A stretch of 18,735 nt of DNA from an uncultured Paraprevotella sp. (lineage in GTDB: Bacteria > Bacteroidota > Bacteroidia > Bacteroidales > Bacteroidaceae): assembly GCA_900766785.1 (NCBI GenBank), contig CAAFWT010000182.1:1-18735 (forward strand), given 5' to 3'. Within the stretch, counting starts at the first letter, position 1. Every line of letters begins with the position of its first letter. The notes under the pieces are model-generated. The model was not told the DNA's origin. It ran no database searches and saw only the letters and a list, made by a program, of their open reading frames with translations. Shown piece after piece: positions 1-8,556 of this stretch. The translations under genes and the position numbers were made by a program.

Positions 1-778
1 CAGGTATATACAAAACTGTTTTTCTAATGGCGGTCATTAGAAAATGATAGGTTTTTATTCTAATGACCGATTTGGGATAAAAGTCCTTTGTAAGGCGAAG
101 ATATTCTGCCGACCTCAAACCATTGGCATCATGCAACAGCAAATCATCATGCTTGGCTGTGGAGACACGATGGCGAGTGAACTCCAGCAGGACACGCTTG
201 GGAGGTTTACGCATGACCGTACGCACCTGGGTGCAACGAGCGAGAAACAAATCGCGTTCCAATCCCAAAGCTACAAACAATGCAAGTGATGTGCTGGGAA
301 CTACCACCGAGAACGTACCGTCAGGAGAAAGCAGACGGACCACTGCATCCAACAGACTCTCGGTGGGAAGAGCGGAAGCATTACGCGCCACATATCGCCT
401 TTGGGACGGAGGTACCACATCATTTATATAAAAGGGCGGATTGGAAAGGATGCTGTCAAATAAGCCCTCACTTGACACATACTCTCGTACGTCACCATGA
501 TGGATAGAGACACGAGAGGCAAAGGGACTGCCAGAGACATTACTGCGAGCCTGTTCCACGGATGGCATATCTATGTCAATACCCTCTACTCGGGCCAGAG
601 GAGCACGCTGTGCTGCCATCAGAGCAATGAGCCCTGACCCAGTCCCAATGTCAAGTATATGGTGTGCCATGGACAAGTTGGCCCACGCACCCAGCAATAC
701 AGCATCTGTCCCTACGGGCATCGATGAGGAATCATGATGAATCACGAACTGGCGAAATCTAAAGAAGGGTTGACTCAT
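1..778 (-). CDS. trmN6: TrmN6-like tRNA1(Val) A37 N6-methyltransferase, 3' end cut by window edge
   Basis: This reads as a SAM-dependent N6-adenine methyltransferase of the YfiC/TrmN6 type, which methylates A37 of tRNA1(Val) in the cytoplasm. I read it directly on the minus strand: ATG at 778, 259 codons to the edge and no stop. Near the N-terminus is the family-like F-R-F-R-Q-F, then P21-V-G-T-D at 21-25, the SAM-binding loop DIGTGSG at 43-49, an acidic loop G-I-D-I-D at 66-70, and the catalytic NPPFY at 113-117. The C-terminus L-T-K-D-F-Y at 229-234 is where this family normally stops within a few residues. Here the frame stays open for at least 25 more residues through a palindromic element at 22-69. 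The gene diverges from lon. Other rRNA or tRNA adenine methyltransferases with NPPF/Y motifs are possible but less likely. Confidence 0.85.
   Translation of the reverse strand, partial: MSQPFFRFRQFVIHHDSSSMPVGTDAVLLGAWANLSMAHHILDIGTGSGLIALMAAQRAPLARVEGIDIDMPSVEQARSNVSGSPFASRVSIHHGDVREYVSSEGLFDSILSNPPFYINDVVPPSQRRYVARNASALPTESLLDAVVRLLSPDGTFSVVVPSTSLALFVALGLERDLFLARCTQVRTVMRKPPKRVLLEFTRHRVSTAKHDDLLLHDANGLRSAEYLRLTKDFYPKSVIRIKTYHFLMTAIRKTVLYIP
22..69. repeat. Short palindromic element of three alternating 8-12 bp arms
   Basis: The 12-mer CGGTCATTAGAA at 31-42 is repeated as its exact reverse complement at 58-69, with a 15-bp loop. A third, shorter arm TTCTAATG at 22-29 pairs with 35-42 across a 5-bp loop. 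The middle arm can therefore form either of two mutually exclusive hairpins. The element lies at the C-terminal coding end of the trmN6-like gene, starting in codons 236-237, exactly where family members normally stop. It is AT-rich with no T-tract, so it is a poor intrinsic terminator. I do not recognise the repeat family; the left edge may cut it. Confidence 0.6.
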
Positions 779-819
779 GGGCTGGTGCGGAAATATTAAA
801 GGCTATGAAGTCTCTGTCA

Positions 820-846
820 CAAAGTTACATCTCTAGAACAAAGATA
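820..846 (-). promoter_or_regulatory. Candidate -7 boxes for the trmN6-like gene
   Basis: Read on the minus strand, TATCTTTG (846-839) and TAACTTTG (827-820) both fit the Bacteroidales -7 consensus TAnnTTTG. They would give leaders of about 60 and 40 nt before the ATG at 778. Neither has a clear TTTG about 20 bp upstream, so I cannot tell which is used. Confidence 0.4.
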
Positions 847-890
847 CGTATTTTAGCATTTGGTAGTCCTAAGATTCCGATAAATTTTTG

Positions 891-898
891 TATTTTTG
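891..898 (+). promoter_or_regulatory. Candidate -7 box for the lon operon
   Basis: TATTTTTG matches the Bacteroidales -7 consensus TAnnTTTG and would give a leader of roughly 45 nt before lon. The only TTTG upstream (859-862) is 28 bp away, too far for the usual spacing, so the -33 element is weak or absent. No heat-shock operator that I recognise is visible in the 779-947 gap. Confidence 0.4.
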
Positions 899-947
899 CA
901 GCCGTTTAATTTTAATTTGTAAGAAATAGACAAGAGGATTTGCCCTT

Positions 948-3425
948 ATGACAAACACACATAAAATTTCCTTCTCTTATGTTGCTGACCTGAGCGGAGA
1001 ATCAGACAAGATTATGCATTCCAATAGTGAAGGAGAAATGCCCATCCTGTGCGTACGTGACTCTATACTGTTTCCGGGCACAATGAACCCAGTAACCGTG
1101 GGACGCAGCATAAGTATATCCACTCTCAAGGAAGTGGAAAGAGGCGACGGAATGGTGGCTGTATTCCCACAAAAAGATCCTTCGATAGAAAACCCAACTA
1201 AGGAAGATCTGTATCTCGTGGGCATCATAGGCAAACTGATTCACTTCTATAAGATGCCAGATGGCAATTACACTGCGCTCATCCATGCCTTCAATAGGAC
1301 AAGAATGGAGACGTTTGAGCAAAATGCACACGGATGTCATGGCCTTACAAAAGCCTTTCCTGACGAGGAACCTGCAGAAGATGAGATGGAGACATTCCTG
1401 ACCATGGTGTCCGAACTGAGGAATAAGGTGAAGATGCTGGCAGAGATTACCGAATTCTGCCCAATAGAGTTCGTTCAGTATATAAGCAACATGAAGCCCT
1501 GTGCCCTGCTGCTGAATATCATTTGTGGATATCTGCCCATAAGCACAGACATTAAATATCAGATGCTCTCTGCTCCATCGGAAATAAAGAGAGCAGAAAT
1601 GGCCCTAACCACCATCAACAGTCTGCTCAAGCTTGCGCAACTCAGAAAGGAGATAGAGCTACGCACACAGAAAGATATAGACAAGCAGCAGCGTGAGTAC
1701 TTCATCAACCAGGAAATAAAGCAACTTCAGCACGAGCTGGGCAACAAGGACGATGCCAGTGTAAGACAAGATGACCTGGTGGAGATGAAGAAGAAGGCTC
1801 GTGAGAAAAAGTGGAATGCCAATACCCAGGAGGTCTTCAACAGGGAGCTGAACAAACTGACTCGCATCAATATCCAGTCACCTGACTACAATGTGCAGCT
1901 CAATTACCTGCAGACCATGTTGCAGTTGCCATGGGACTATTGCACTAAAGACTCCCTCGACCTGAAACGGGCAGAAAACCGCCTTAACAAGGACCACTTC
2001 GGTATGGAAAAGGTAAAGGAGCGCATCCTGGAACATCTGGCTGTGGTGAAGATGAGGAATGATCTCAGGAGCCCCATCCTGTGTCTGTACGGTCCTCCAG
2101 GAGTGGGAAAGACAAGTCTGGGAAGAAGCATTGCCGATGCACTCAACCGCAAATATGTACGTATAAGTCTGGGAGGCATGCATGACGAGAGTGAAATCCG
2201 TGGTCACAGACGTACCTACATAGGAGCCATGCCAGGACGCATCATCAAGGGAATCCAAAAGGCAGGTTCCTCTAATCCTGTGTTTATCCTGGATGAGATA
2301 GACAAAATCACAGAGAACACCATTCAGGGAGATCCCTCATCAGCTCTGCTGGAGGTTCTGGACCCGGAACAGAACAAGACTTTCCATGACAACTTCCTCG
2401 ATATGGATTATGATCTGAGCCGAGTAATGTTTATTGCCACAGCCAACAATATCAACTCCATTCCACGGCCATTGCTGGACCGAATGGAACTGATCAATGT
2501 GGGTGGATACATCACAGAGGAGAAAATAGAAATAGCACGCCGTCACCTTCTGCCCAAAGCAAAAGAGGAGATAGGACTCAAAGGTACCACCTCGCCCAAG
2601 GTGTCAAAGGAAGCTCTGGAAGTCATCATAGAGAAGTACACCAGGGAGAGCGGAGTAAGAGGTCTGAAACAACAGTTGGACAAGCTGCTGAGAAAGGTGG
2701 CACTGAGCGTGGCAAAGGAAGCCACGGATGAGTTACCCAAGACCATCACACCTGCACATATCCAGAAATTACTGGGCAATGCACCATACAACCGCGACAA
2801 ATGTCAAGACAACAAGGATGCAGGAGTGGTAACAGGACTGGCATGGACCAGTGTGGGTGGTGAGATTCTCTTCATAGAGACCAGCCTAAGCCAGGGAAAG
2901 AGTGGCAAGCTCACGCTTACGGGCAATCTGGGAGACGTGATGAAGGAGAGTGCCATGCTGGCCCTCGAGTATATCAAATCTCATGCCGACAGTCTGGGAA
3001 TAGATATGCGCATCTTCGAAAACTACAACATACACATACATGTACCTGAAGGAGCCGTACCCAAAGACGGACCCAGTGCAGGCATAACCATAGCCACCAG
3101 CATAGCCAGCGCCATTACCCAGCGAAAGGTACGCAACAAGGTGGCCATGACAGGCGAGATTACCTTGAGAGGAAAGGTGTTGCCCGTGGGAGGTATCAGA
3201 GAAAAGATACTGGCAGCAAAACGTGCCGGCATCACAGACATCATCCTCTGTGAAGACAACGAAAAGGACATCACAGAGATACCAGCAGCTTATCTGCAGG
3301 GACTGCAGTTCCATTATGTGCAGACTGTGACCGATGTGTGGAACATTGCCCTACTGCCGGAGCTGGTGGATAACCCCATTGTGTTTCACCTGGAAGAGAA
3401 AACAGAGGACAAAAAAGAGGCATGA
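948..3425 (+). CDS. lon: ATP-dependent Lon protease (endopeptidase La)
   Basis: Cytoplasmic AAA+ serine protease that unfolds and degrades damaged and regulatory proteins. The 825-residue product is full length for the family. It has an N-terminal substrate-binding domain beginning around P32-I-L-C-V-R-D, a long helical region (about 230-310), Walker A GPPGVGKT at 382-389, and Walker B ILDEID with D449-E450. The protease domain has the catalytic Ser710 in K-D-G-P-S-A-G and Lys753 in G-I-R-E-K, 43 residues apart as in E. coli Lon. The start at 948 is the first ATG after the candidate promoter. The stop overlaps the tgt start in ATGA, so the two are probably translationally coupled. It heads a four-gene operon. 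Confidence 0.97.
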   Translation: MTNTHKISFSYVADLSGESDKIMHSNSEGEMPILCVRDSILFPGTMNPVTVGRSISISTLKEVERGDGMVAVFPQKDPSIENPTKEDLYLVGIIGKLIHFYKMPDGNYTALIHAFNRTRMETFEQNAHGCHGLTKAFPDEEPAEDEMETFLTMVSELRNKVKMLAEITEFCPIEFVQYISNMKPCALLLNIICGYLPISTDIKYQMLSAPSEIKRAEMALTTINSLLKLAQLRKEIELRTQKDIDKQQREYFINQEIKQLQHELGNKDDASVRQDDLVEMKKKAREKKWNANTQEVFNRELNKLTRINIQSPDYNVQLNYLQTMLQLPWDYCTKDSLDLKRAENRLNKDHFGMEKVKERILEHLAVVKMRNDLRSPILCLYGPPGVGKTSLGRSIADALNRKYVRISLGGMHDESEIRGHRRTYIGAMPGRIIKGIQKAGSSNPVFILDEIDKITENTIQGDPSSALLEVLDPEQNKTFHDNFLDMDYDLSRVMFIATANNINSIPRPLLDRMELINVGGYITEEKIEIARRHLLPKAKEEIGLKGTTSPKVSKEALEVIIEKYTRESGVRGLKQQLDKLLRKVALSVAKEATDELPKTITPAHIQKLLGNAPYNRDKCQDNKDAGVVTGLAWTSVGGEILFIETSLSQGKSGKLTLTGNLGDVMKESAMLALEYIKSHADSLGIDMRIFENYNIHIHVPEGAVPKDGPSAGITIATSIASAITQRKVRNKVAMTGEITLRGKVLPVGGIREKILAAKRAGITDIILCEDNEKDITEIPAAYLQGLQFHYVQTVTDVWNIALLPELVDNPIVFHLEEKTEDKKEA

Positions 3426-4552
3426 CATTCCAATTGCAACATACCGACCACGAGTCTGAAGCCAGAGCCGGAGTCATCCACACCGCTCATGGAGACATCA
3501 TGACCCCTATCTTTATGCCTGTGGGAACAGTGGGCAGCGTGAAAGGAGTATCGGTAAGAGACCTCAAGGAAGAGGTAAAGGCACAGATCATATTGGGAAA
3601 CACCTATCATCTGTATCTGAGACCAGGGACAGAGATACTGGAGAAGGCAGGCGGACTGCATCGTTTCAACAGCTGGGACGGACCCATTCTCACAGACAGC
3701 GGTGGCTTCCAGGTATTCTCACTCACGGGCATAAGGAAACTCACTGAGGAGGGATGTACCTTTCGCAGTCACATAGACGGAAGCAAGCATATCTTCACTC
3801 CCGAGCGAGTCATGGACATAGAGCGAAGCATAGGTGCAGATATCATGATGGCCCTGGACGAATGCCCACCAGGCACCAGCGAATATGCTTATGCCAAGAA
3901 GAGCCTGGGACTGACACACAGATGGCTGGACAGATGCCTGAAGCGATTCCATGAGACTGACCCCATGTATGGTTATGAGCAAAGCCTCTTTCCCATAGTT
4001 CAGGGATGTACCTATCGCGATCTGCGCGTGCAGAGTGCAGAATTTGTGGCAGAAAAGGGATGCGACGGAAATGCCATAGGCGGACTGGCTGTGGGAGAAC
4101 CGGCTGAGGTCATGTATGAGATGATAGAGGTGGTCAATGCTATTCTGCCTAAAGACAAGCCACGATATCTCATGGGAGTGGGCACCCCTGCCAACCTGCT
4201 GGAAGGCATAGAGCGAGGAGTGGACATGTTTGACTGTGTAATGCCCACCCGAAACGGAAGGAATGCAATGATATTCACTGCAGAGGGTATCATCAACCTG
4301 CGCAACCGGAAGTGGCAAGACGATTTCAGCCCACTGGATCCTCAAGGCCCCTGTACTCTGGACCGCACATACACAAAGGCCTACATGCACCATCTCTTCA
4401 AGGCACAGGAATTACTGGCCCTGGAGATTGCATCCATCCACAATCTCTCCTTCTACCTCTGGCTCACTGGAGAGGCACGCAGACACATTCTGGCGGGAGA
4501 CTTCCGCACTTGGAAGAATAAGATGATCAGGCAGGTGACACAACGTCTGTAA
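3422..4552 (+). CDS. tgt: Queuine/preQ1 tRNA-ribosyltransferase, two zinc cysteines missing
   Basis: Exchanges guanine-34 for a queuosine precursor in GUN-anticodon tRNAs. The 376-residue TIM-barrel enzyme has the expected catalytic aspartates: D92 in T-D-S-G-G-F-Q, and the nucleophile D271 in F-D-C-V-M-P-T-R-N. The C-terminal zinc site is unusual. Where the family has C-x-C-x2-C followed by a distant His, this protein has G309-P-C311-T-L-D314 and then H340 in S-I-H-N-L. Only one of three cysteines remains, with the His. The following Y-T-K-A-Y-M-H-H segment aligns well, so this is not a frameshift. It overlaps lon by 4 bp and lies 37 bp before the LptG-type gene. The substrate could be queuine or preQ1; no other queuosine gene is in the window. 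Confidence 0.95.
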   Translation: MTFQLQHTDHESEARAGVIHTAHGDIMTPIFMPVGTVGSVKGVSVRDLKEEVKAQIILGNTYHLYLRPGTEILEKAGGLHRFNSWDGPILTDSGGFQVFSLTGIRKLTEEGCTFRSHIDGSKHIFTPERVMDIERSIGADIMMALDECPPGTSEYAYAKKSLGLTHRWLDRCLKRFHETDPMYGYEQSLFPIVQGCTYRDLRVQSAEFVAEKGCDGNAIGGLAVGEPAEVMYEMIEVVNAILPKDKPRYLMGVGTPANLLEGIERGVDMFDCVMPTRNGRNAMIFTAEGIINLRNRKWQDDFSPLDPQGPCTLDRTYTKAYMHHLFKAQELLALEIASIHNLSFYLWLTGEARRHILAGDFRTWKNKMIRQVTQRL

Positions 4553-4589
4553 GGCTCAATCAAGAAACATCAGAACATCGGCCCATAGC

Positions 4590-5693
4590 ATGAGACCAAG
4601 ATTTCTAACACGTATAGACAGATACCTGATAGGCAAGTTTCTGGGGACCTATTTCTTCTCCATATTCTTGATTATCAGCATTGCTGTGGTGTTTGATTTC
4701 AACGAAAATGTGGATAAGTTTACCACCAACCATGCTTCATGGCATGCCATCATCTTCCAGTATTATGTCAACTTTGTCCCCTACTTCACCAATCTCTTCA
4801 GCGCGCTGTTTGTCTTCCTGAGTGTTATCTTCTTCACCACCAAACTGGCTGACAACAGCGAGATCATAGCGATGATAAGTACCGGCATGAGTTTTGGTAG
4901 ACTCATGAGGCCTTATATCATCAGTTCAGCCATCATAGCCACCATGACCTTTTACCTCGGAGCAGAGGTCATCCCCAAAGGAAGCGTCAAGCGACTGGCA
5001 TTTGAAAACCAGTATAAGCGTAACAAGAAGAATCCCACCTATGCCGACAATGTCCAGTTGCAGGTGGATACGGGTGTGATAGCCTTCATGGAACATTTCG
5101 ACGGCATCAGCAAGACAGGTATACATTTCTCACTGGATAAGTTCGAGAACAAAAAACTCGTCTCACATCTGACAGCCACCAATGTGGAATATGATACCCT
5201 AAGCGACGTAAGGTACCAATGGCGACTGAACAACGTGACCATACGTGAACTGAAAGGGCTCAAGGAACAGATTACTCATTACAACCGGTTGGACTCCATC
5301 ATCACTATGGAACCGCAGGACTTCCTCTTTATCCGCAGTCAGCAAGAAACGATGACCAACAGCGAACTGCGAGAATACATTGAGAAACAGAAAAACAGAG
5401 GAATAGGAAACCTGAAGGCCTTCGAGGTGGAATATCATAAGCGATTTGCTTCACCCTTTGCAGCTTTTATCCTGTCCACCATCGGCATGGCTCTGTCCTC
5501 GCGAAAGCGTAAGGGAGGAATGGGAATGGCTCTGGGAGCAGGACTGGCTCTGAGCGCAAGTTATATCTTACTGCAAGGTGTATCGGCAACCTTCAGCACA
5601 AACGGCGGGCTGCATCCTGCCCTGGCTGCATGGCTGCCCAACATCATATATTCATTCATCGCCTGGTATCTATATGTCAAAGCTCCCAGATGA
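4590..5693 (+). CDS. lptG: LptF/LptG-family (YjgP/YjgQ) lipopolysaccharide export permease
   Basis: Inner-membrane component of the Lpt system that extracts LPS for transport to the outer membrane with the LptB ATPase. The 367-residue protein starts with the family-like I-D-R-Y-L-I-G-K-F-L-G-T-Y. It has three N-terminal membrane segments (about 16-36, 56-82, 103-125), a soluble periplasmic domain (about 126-285), and three C-terminal segments (about 286-303, 312-335, 343-362). This is the standard 3+3 topology around a jellyroll domain. The loop S-S-R-K-R-K-G-G-M-G-M-A is typical of the family. Sequence alone does not separate LptF from LptG with certainty, and the gene symbol reflects the closer look of the N-terminus. 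It sits 37 bp after tgt and 15 bp before the helicase, so it is probably in the lon operon. Confidence 0.88.
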   Translation: MRPRFLTRIDRYLIGKFLGTYFFSIFLIISIAVVFDFNENVDKFTTNHASWHAIIFQYYVNFVPYFTNLFSALFVFLSVIFFTTKLADNSEIIAMISTGMSFGRLMRPYIISSAIIATMTFYLGAEVIPKGSVKRLAFENQYKRNKKNPTYADNVQLQVDTGVIAFMEHFDGISKTGIHFSLDKFENKKLVSHLTATNVEYDTLSDVRYQWRLNNVTIRELKGLKEQITHYNRLDSIITMEPQDFLFIRSQQETMTNSELREYIEKQKNRGIGNLKAFEVEYHKRFASPFAAFILSTIGMALSSRKRKGGMGMALGAGLALSASYILLQGVSATFSTNGGLHPALAAWLPNIIYSFIAWYLYVKAPR

Positions 5694-5708
5694 TAAGAAC
5701 AAACAGAC

Positions 5709-7307
5709 ATGGACTTTTACGAATTGGACTTAAATGATCTGGTGCTGGATGCACTGGACGACATGAACTTCACAGAAACCACTCCTATACAGGAACACTC
5801 CATCCCTCCTATCCTGGAAGGGCATGATGTATTGGGGGTTGCACAGACAGGTACAGGAAAGACTGCTGCCTATCTGTTGCCTGTGCTGAGTATGTTACAA
5901 GATGGAGGATACCCCTCAAATGCCATCAACTGCATTATCATGTCGCCTACTAGAGAACTGGCGCAACAGATAGACCAAGCCATGCAAGGGTTCTCTTATT
6001 ATCTGCCCAACGTGAGCAGCGTGGCTGTATACGGCGGAAATGACGGCATCAGATACGAACAGGAGAAAAAGAGCATGCAGACAGGAGCTGATATCATCAT
6101 AGCTACACCAGGACGACTTATCAGTCATATCAGCCTGGGCAACGTAGATCTCAGCCAGGTCTCATTCTTTATCCTTGATGAGGCTGACCGCATGTTGGAC
6201 ATGGGATTCAGCGAGGATATCATGCAGATAGCCAATCTCTTGCCGAAGGACAGACAAACAATTCTGTTCAGTGCCACCATGCCCGACAAGATACAGCAAC
6301 TGGCCAAGACTATCATGAACAATCCCGTGGAAGTAAAACTGGCTGTAAGCAAACCGGCAGAGAACATCAAACAAAGTGCATTTATCTGTTATGAGGTACA
6401 GAAACTCGGCATTATCAAGCATCTGTTCAGCCAGGAAAAACCAGAGAAAGTGATTATCTTCACAGGTTCAAAGATAAAGACCAAGGAACTGGCAATAGCC
6501 CTGATACGTGCAGGCTATAATGCACGGGCCATGCACAGCGACCTATCTCAGAACGAGAGAGATGAGGTTATGTATCTCTTCCGCAGCGAAAAAATTGATA
6601 TCCTCGTAGCCACAGACATCGTGGCAAGAGGAATTGACATAGATGACATCCAACTGGTAATCAACTATGATGTTCCACACGACGAGGAAGACTATGTACA
6701 TCGCATAGGACGAACTGCACGTGCAGGAAGAAACGGAAGAGCTATCACGCTGGTCAACGAAAAGGACCAACCAGATTTCAAACAAATAGAACGTTTCCTG
6801 GAGAAAGATATCGATAAAGAAACCATTCCTGAAGAACTGGGAGAAGGACCTGAATACAGAAAACACAAGAACAGTGGTAAAGGACCACGTACCAAGAACA
6901 AGGAAAGGAAACAGGATAAGAAAGTAAGCCGAAGACACAATTCCAGGAATACCAAGGAAGCGATAGCACATGACAAAAGTATAGCTTCTGCCCAAGGGAA
7001 AGAAATGTCTGTAACCACGGATGAGGAAGTAGGCACAAATACCGAATCCAGAAAACCGAGGAAACCATACAGACGAAACAGTAAGAAACATGTGGTAAAC
7101 TCCGACAAGCAAAACCGTGCTAGCTCATCGGCAGCTGCGGAACAGTCTACAGGAAAGCAGGCAGACCAAGCAAGCGTAGCAGAATCCACATCGGCTGCTA
7201 ACAACTCAGAACAGAAAACAGACAAGAGAAGAAAGACAAAAAAACGCCACTACTGGAAGAAGAAATCCAATAATGGCGCTGATAATAAGGTCAACGCAGA
7301 AGGTTGA
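5709..7307 (+). CDS. DEAD-box ATP-dependent RNA helicase with long basic tail
   Basis: Remodels RNA duplexes, probably in ribosome assembly or RNA turnover in the cytoplasm. All core motifs are present: Q motif around T-T-P-I-Q-E, motif I AQTGTGKT at 45-52, P-T-R-E-L-A-Q-Q, T-P-G-R-L, DEAD at 157-160, SAT at 188-190, A-T-D-I-V-A-R-G-I-D-I, and HRIGR at 331-335. From about residue 385 to 532 the protein is a low-complexity tail rich in Lys, Arg, Asn, Ser and Glu with no recognisable domain, as in RhlE-type helicases, where such tails bind RNA non-specifically. The subfamily (RhlE, CsdA/DeaD or another) is not certain, so no symbol is given. It is the last gene of the lon operon, followed by a convergent hairpin. 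Confidence 0.93.
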   Translation: MDFYELDLNDLVLDALDDMNFTETTPIQEHSIPPILEGHDVLGVAQTGTGKTAAYLLPVLSMLQDGGYPSNAINCIIMSPTRELAQQIDQAMQGFSYYLPNVSSVAVYGGNDGIRYEQEKKSMQTGADIIIATPGRLISHISLGNVDLSQVSFFILDEADRMLDMGFSEDIMQIANLLPKDRQTILFSATMPDKIQQLAKTIMNNPVEVKLAVSKPAENIKQSAFICYEVQKLGIIKHLFSQEKPEKVIIFTGSKIKTKELAIALIRAGYNARAMHSDLSQNERDEVMYLFRSEKIDILVATDIVARGIDIDDIQLVINYDVPHDEEDYVHRIGRTARAGRNGRAITLVNEKDQPDFKQIERFLEKDIDKETIPEELGEGPEYRKHKNSGKGPRTKNKERKQDKKVSRRHNSRNTKEAIAHDKSIASAQGKEMSVTTDEEVGTNTESRKPRKPYRRNSKKHVVNSDKQNRASSSAAAEQSTGKQADQASVAESTSAANNSEQKTDKRRKTKKRHYWKKKSNNGADNKVNAEG

Positions 7308-7312
7308 GTCTA

Positions 7313-7333
7313 AATCCAAATCGTATTTGGATT
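7313..7333. terminator. Convergent hairpin between helicase gene and ribH
   Basis: AATCCAAAT (7313-7321) and ATTTGGATT (7325-7333) form a perfect 9-bp stem with a 3-nt loop, 5 bp after the helicase stop. The right arm overlaps the ribH stop codon. It is AT-rich with no strong T-tract, so termination in either direction would be modest. Confidence 0.45.
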
Positions 7334-7823
7334 AAACAAACCTTTTGCGATAATCAATCATCTTGAGTGCTGTGACGGCACATTCGTCTCCTTTATTGCC
7401 CAAGATACCGCCACATCTGTCCTCAGCTTGCTCCATAGTATTGCATGTAAGCAAACCATAGACAACGGGGACGTCATATTCTGCATTCAATGAAGCCAAC
7501 CCCTGAGTGGCCCCTTGACATATATAATCAAAATGAGGAGTATCTCCTCGCACTACACATCCTATAGCAATGACGGCATCCACCTGGTGGCTCTTTACAA
7601 ACTGAGCAGCTCCAAACACCAGTTCAAAACTACCTGGTACTGTGTGGACGATGATATCCTCATCGCTGACGCCATGCTTCATAAGCGTATCACAGGCACC
7701 CTGAAGAAGGGCACCTGTGATTTTATTGTTCCATTCACTAACTACGATTCCAATACGCAGACCCAATCCACTGGGCACGGAGTCAAAATCGTAGTCGGAA
7801 AGATTATGCAGTCTGCTTGCCAT
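7332..7823 (-). CDS. ribH: 6,7-dimethyl-8-ribityllumazine synthase (riboflavin biosynthesis)
   Basis: Condenses 5-amino-6-ribitylamino-uracil with 3,4-dihydroxy-2-butanone 4-phosphate, the penultimate step to riboflavin; the cytoplasmic enzyme usually assembles as a pentamer or 60-mer. The 163-residue product is normal length. It shows V-V-S-E-W-N with aromatic W31 at the substrate site, V-P-G-S-F-E-L at 62-68, and A-I-G-C-V-V-R-G-D-T-P-H-F-D-Y with catalytic H97. It also has L-T-C-N-T-M-E-Q-A-E-D-R with phosphate-binding R136, then N-K-G-D-E-C-A. It lies 11 bp downstream of the TPR gene and probably shares its promoter. No other rib gene or FMN riboswitch is seen in the window. Confidence 0.96.
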   Translation of the reverse strand: MASRLHNLSDYDFDSVPSGLGLRIGIVVSEWNNKITGALLQGACDTLMKHGVSDEDIIVHTVPGSFELVFGAAQFVKSHQVDAVIAIGCVVRGDTPHFDYICQGATQGLASLNAEYDVPVVYGLLTCNTMEQAEDRCGGILGNKGDECAVTALKMIDYRKRFV

Positions 7824-7834
7824 CGTACACCGGC

Positions 7835-8509
7835 TTACTTGGATACGCGCTCTATGTACTTGTCTATCTCCTGATACTGAGCGCTATTAATATAGGTCTC
7901 CTTCACTTTCTTATAGCAGTCAAGTGCCTTTTCGGGCTGACCCAGAGACTCATAAATCTGTCCGGCCTGAACCAGATACATAGGACTGATGGTGTTGTTG
8001 TCTGCCTTGTCTGCAGCCTTGAGCAGGAGGCTTACAGCCTTCTCGTTCTGACCCAGCTCTGCATAGCAGTTACCCAGCATACCAATAGCAGAGGGACTTA
8101 CCATCTCATCACCACAACCGTCAAAGTCCTCCAGCATGTCTACAGCCTCTTGATATTTCTCGGCATGTGCATAACATATGGCAGCATAGAGGGTGGCCAG
8201 GTTACCAGCTTTGGTGCATCCATATTCATCAGCCACAGCCAGGAAACCCTTTGTATCACCTTCACCATTGAGGGCCTTCTCATAATTGCCGTCAGCAAAG
8301 AGTTGCTGAGCAGCAAAGAGTGCCTCGTCGGCCTTTTGGTTGTTGGGAACAATATAGAACTGATGTATCAGCAGGATACCTATCACCACCACCAGAATGG
8401 CACCGATGCCATAGCCCAATGGCTTGATATTCTTCTCTACAAACGACTTGGAAACTTCAATAGCCTCGTCAAATTCATTGGTCTCAACCTTAATGTTCTT
8501 TTTCGACAT
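7835..8509 (-). CDS. Membrane-anchored tetratricopeptide-repeat protein
   Basis: A 224-residue protein with a short cytoplasmic N-terminus (1-30), one hydrophobic segment (about 31-50, rich in Ile/Val/Leu) and a soluble part made of TPR-like helical pairs. Repeat-like patterns are visible around Y-A-A-I-C-Y-A-H-A-E-K-Y-Q-E-A, G-N-C-Y-A-E-L-G-Q-N-E-K-A and Y-E-S-L-G-Q-P-E-K-A-L-D-C-Y. The architecture (positive N-terminus, single anchor, periplasmic TPRs) resembles YfgM-type translocon/chaperone partners, but similarity of arrangement is all I can claim. It is 11 bp upstream of ribH and co-transcribed with it by position; nothing in the sequence links it to riboflavin. A role as a scaffold or chaperone at the inner membrane is inferred. 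Confidence 0.85.
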   Translation of the reverse strand: MSKKNIKVETNEFDEAIEVSKSFVEKNIKPLGYGIGAILVVVIGILLIHQFYIVPNNQKADEALFAAQQLFADGNYEKALNGEGDTKGFLAVADEYGCTKAGNLATLYAAICYAHAEKYQEAVDMLEDFDGCGDEMVSPSAIGMLGNCYAELGQNEKAVSLLLKAADKADNNTISPMYLVQAGQIYESLGQPEKALDCYKKVKETYINSAQYQEIDKYIERVSK

Positions 8510-8548
8510 AATAATATCTTGTTTTTGTTAATTGCATTCAAAGCGATG

Positions 8549-8556
8549 CAAAATTA
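8549..8556 (-). promoter_or_regulatory. Candidate -7 box for the TPR-ribH pair
   Basis: On the minus strand this reads TAATTTTG, a full match to TAnnTTTG, about 40 bp before the ATG at 8509. A clean -33 TTTG at the usual spacing is not visible. It lies in a 281-bp divergent gap that otherwise shows no gene. Confidence 0.45.

Noticed and set aside
22..69. Palindromic arms at the left edge as an intrinsic terminator of the methyltransferase gene
   Set aside because: The stem is AT-rich with no T-run, and the reading frame stays open through it, so termination there is unlikely.
44..507. Three overlapping plus-strand frames at the left edge
   Set aside because: They are antisense to the trmN6-like gene, whose methyltransferase motifs are clear on the minus strand.
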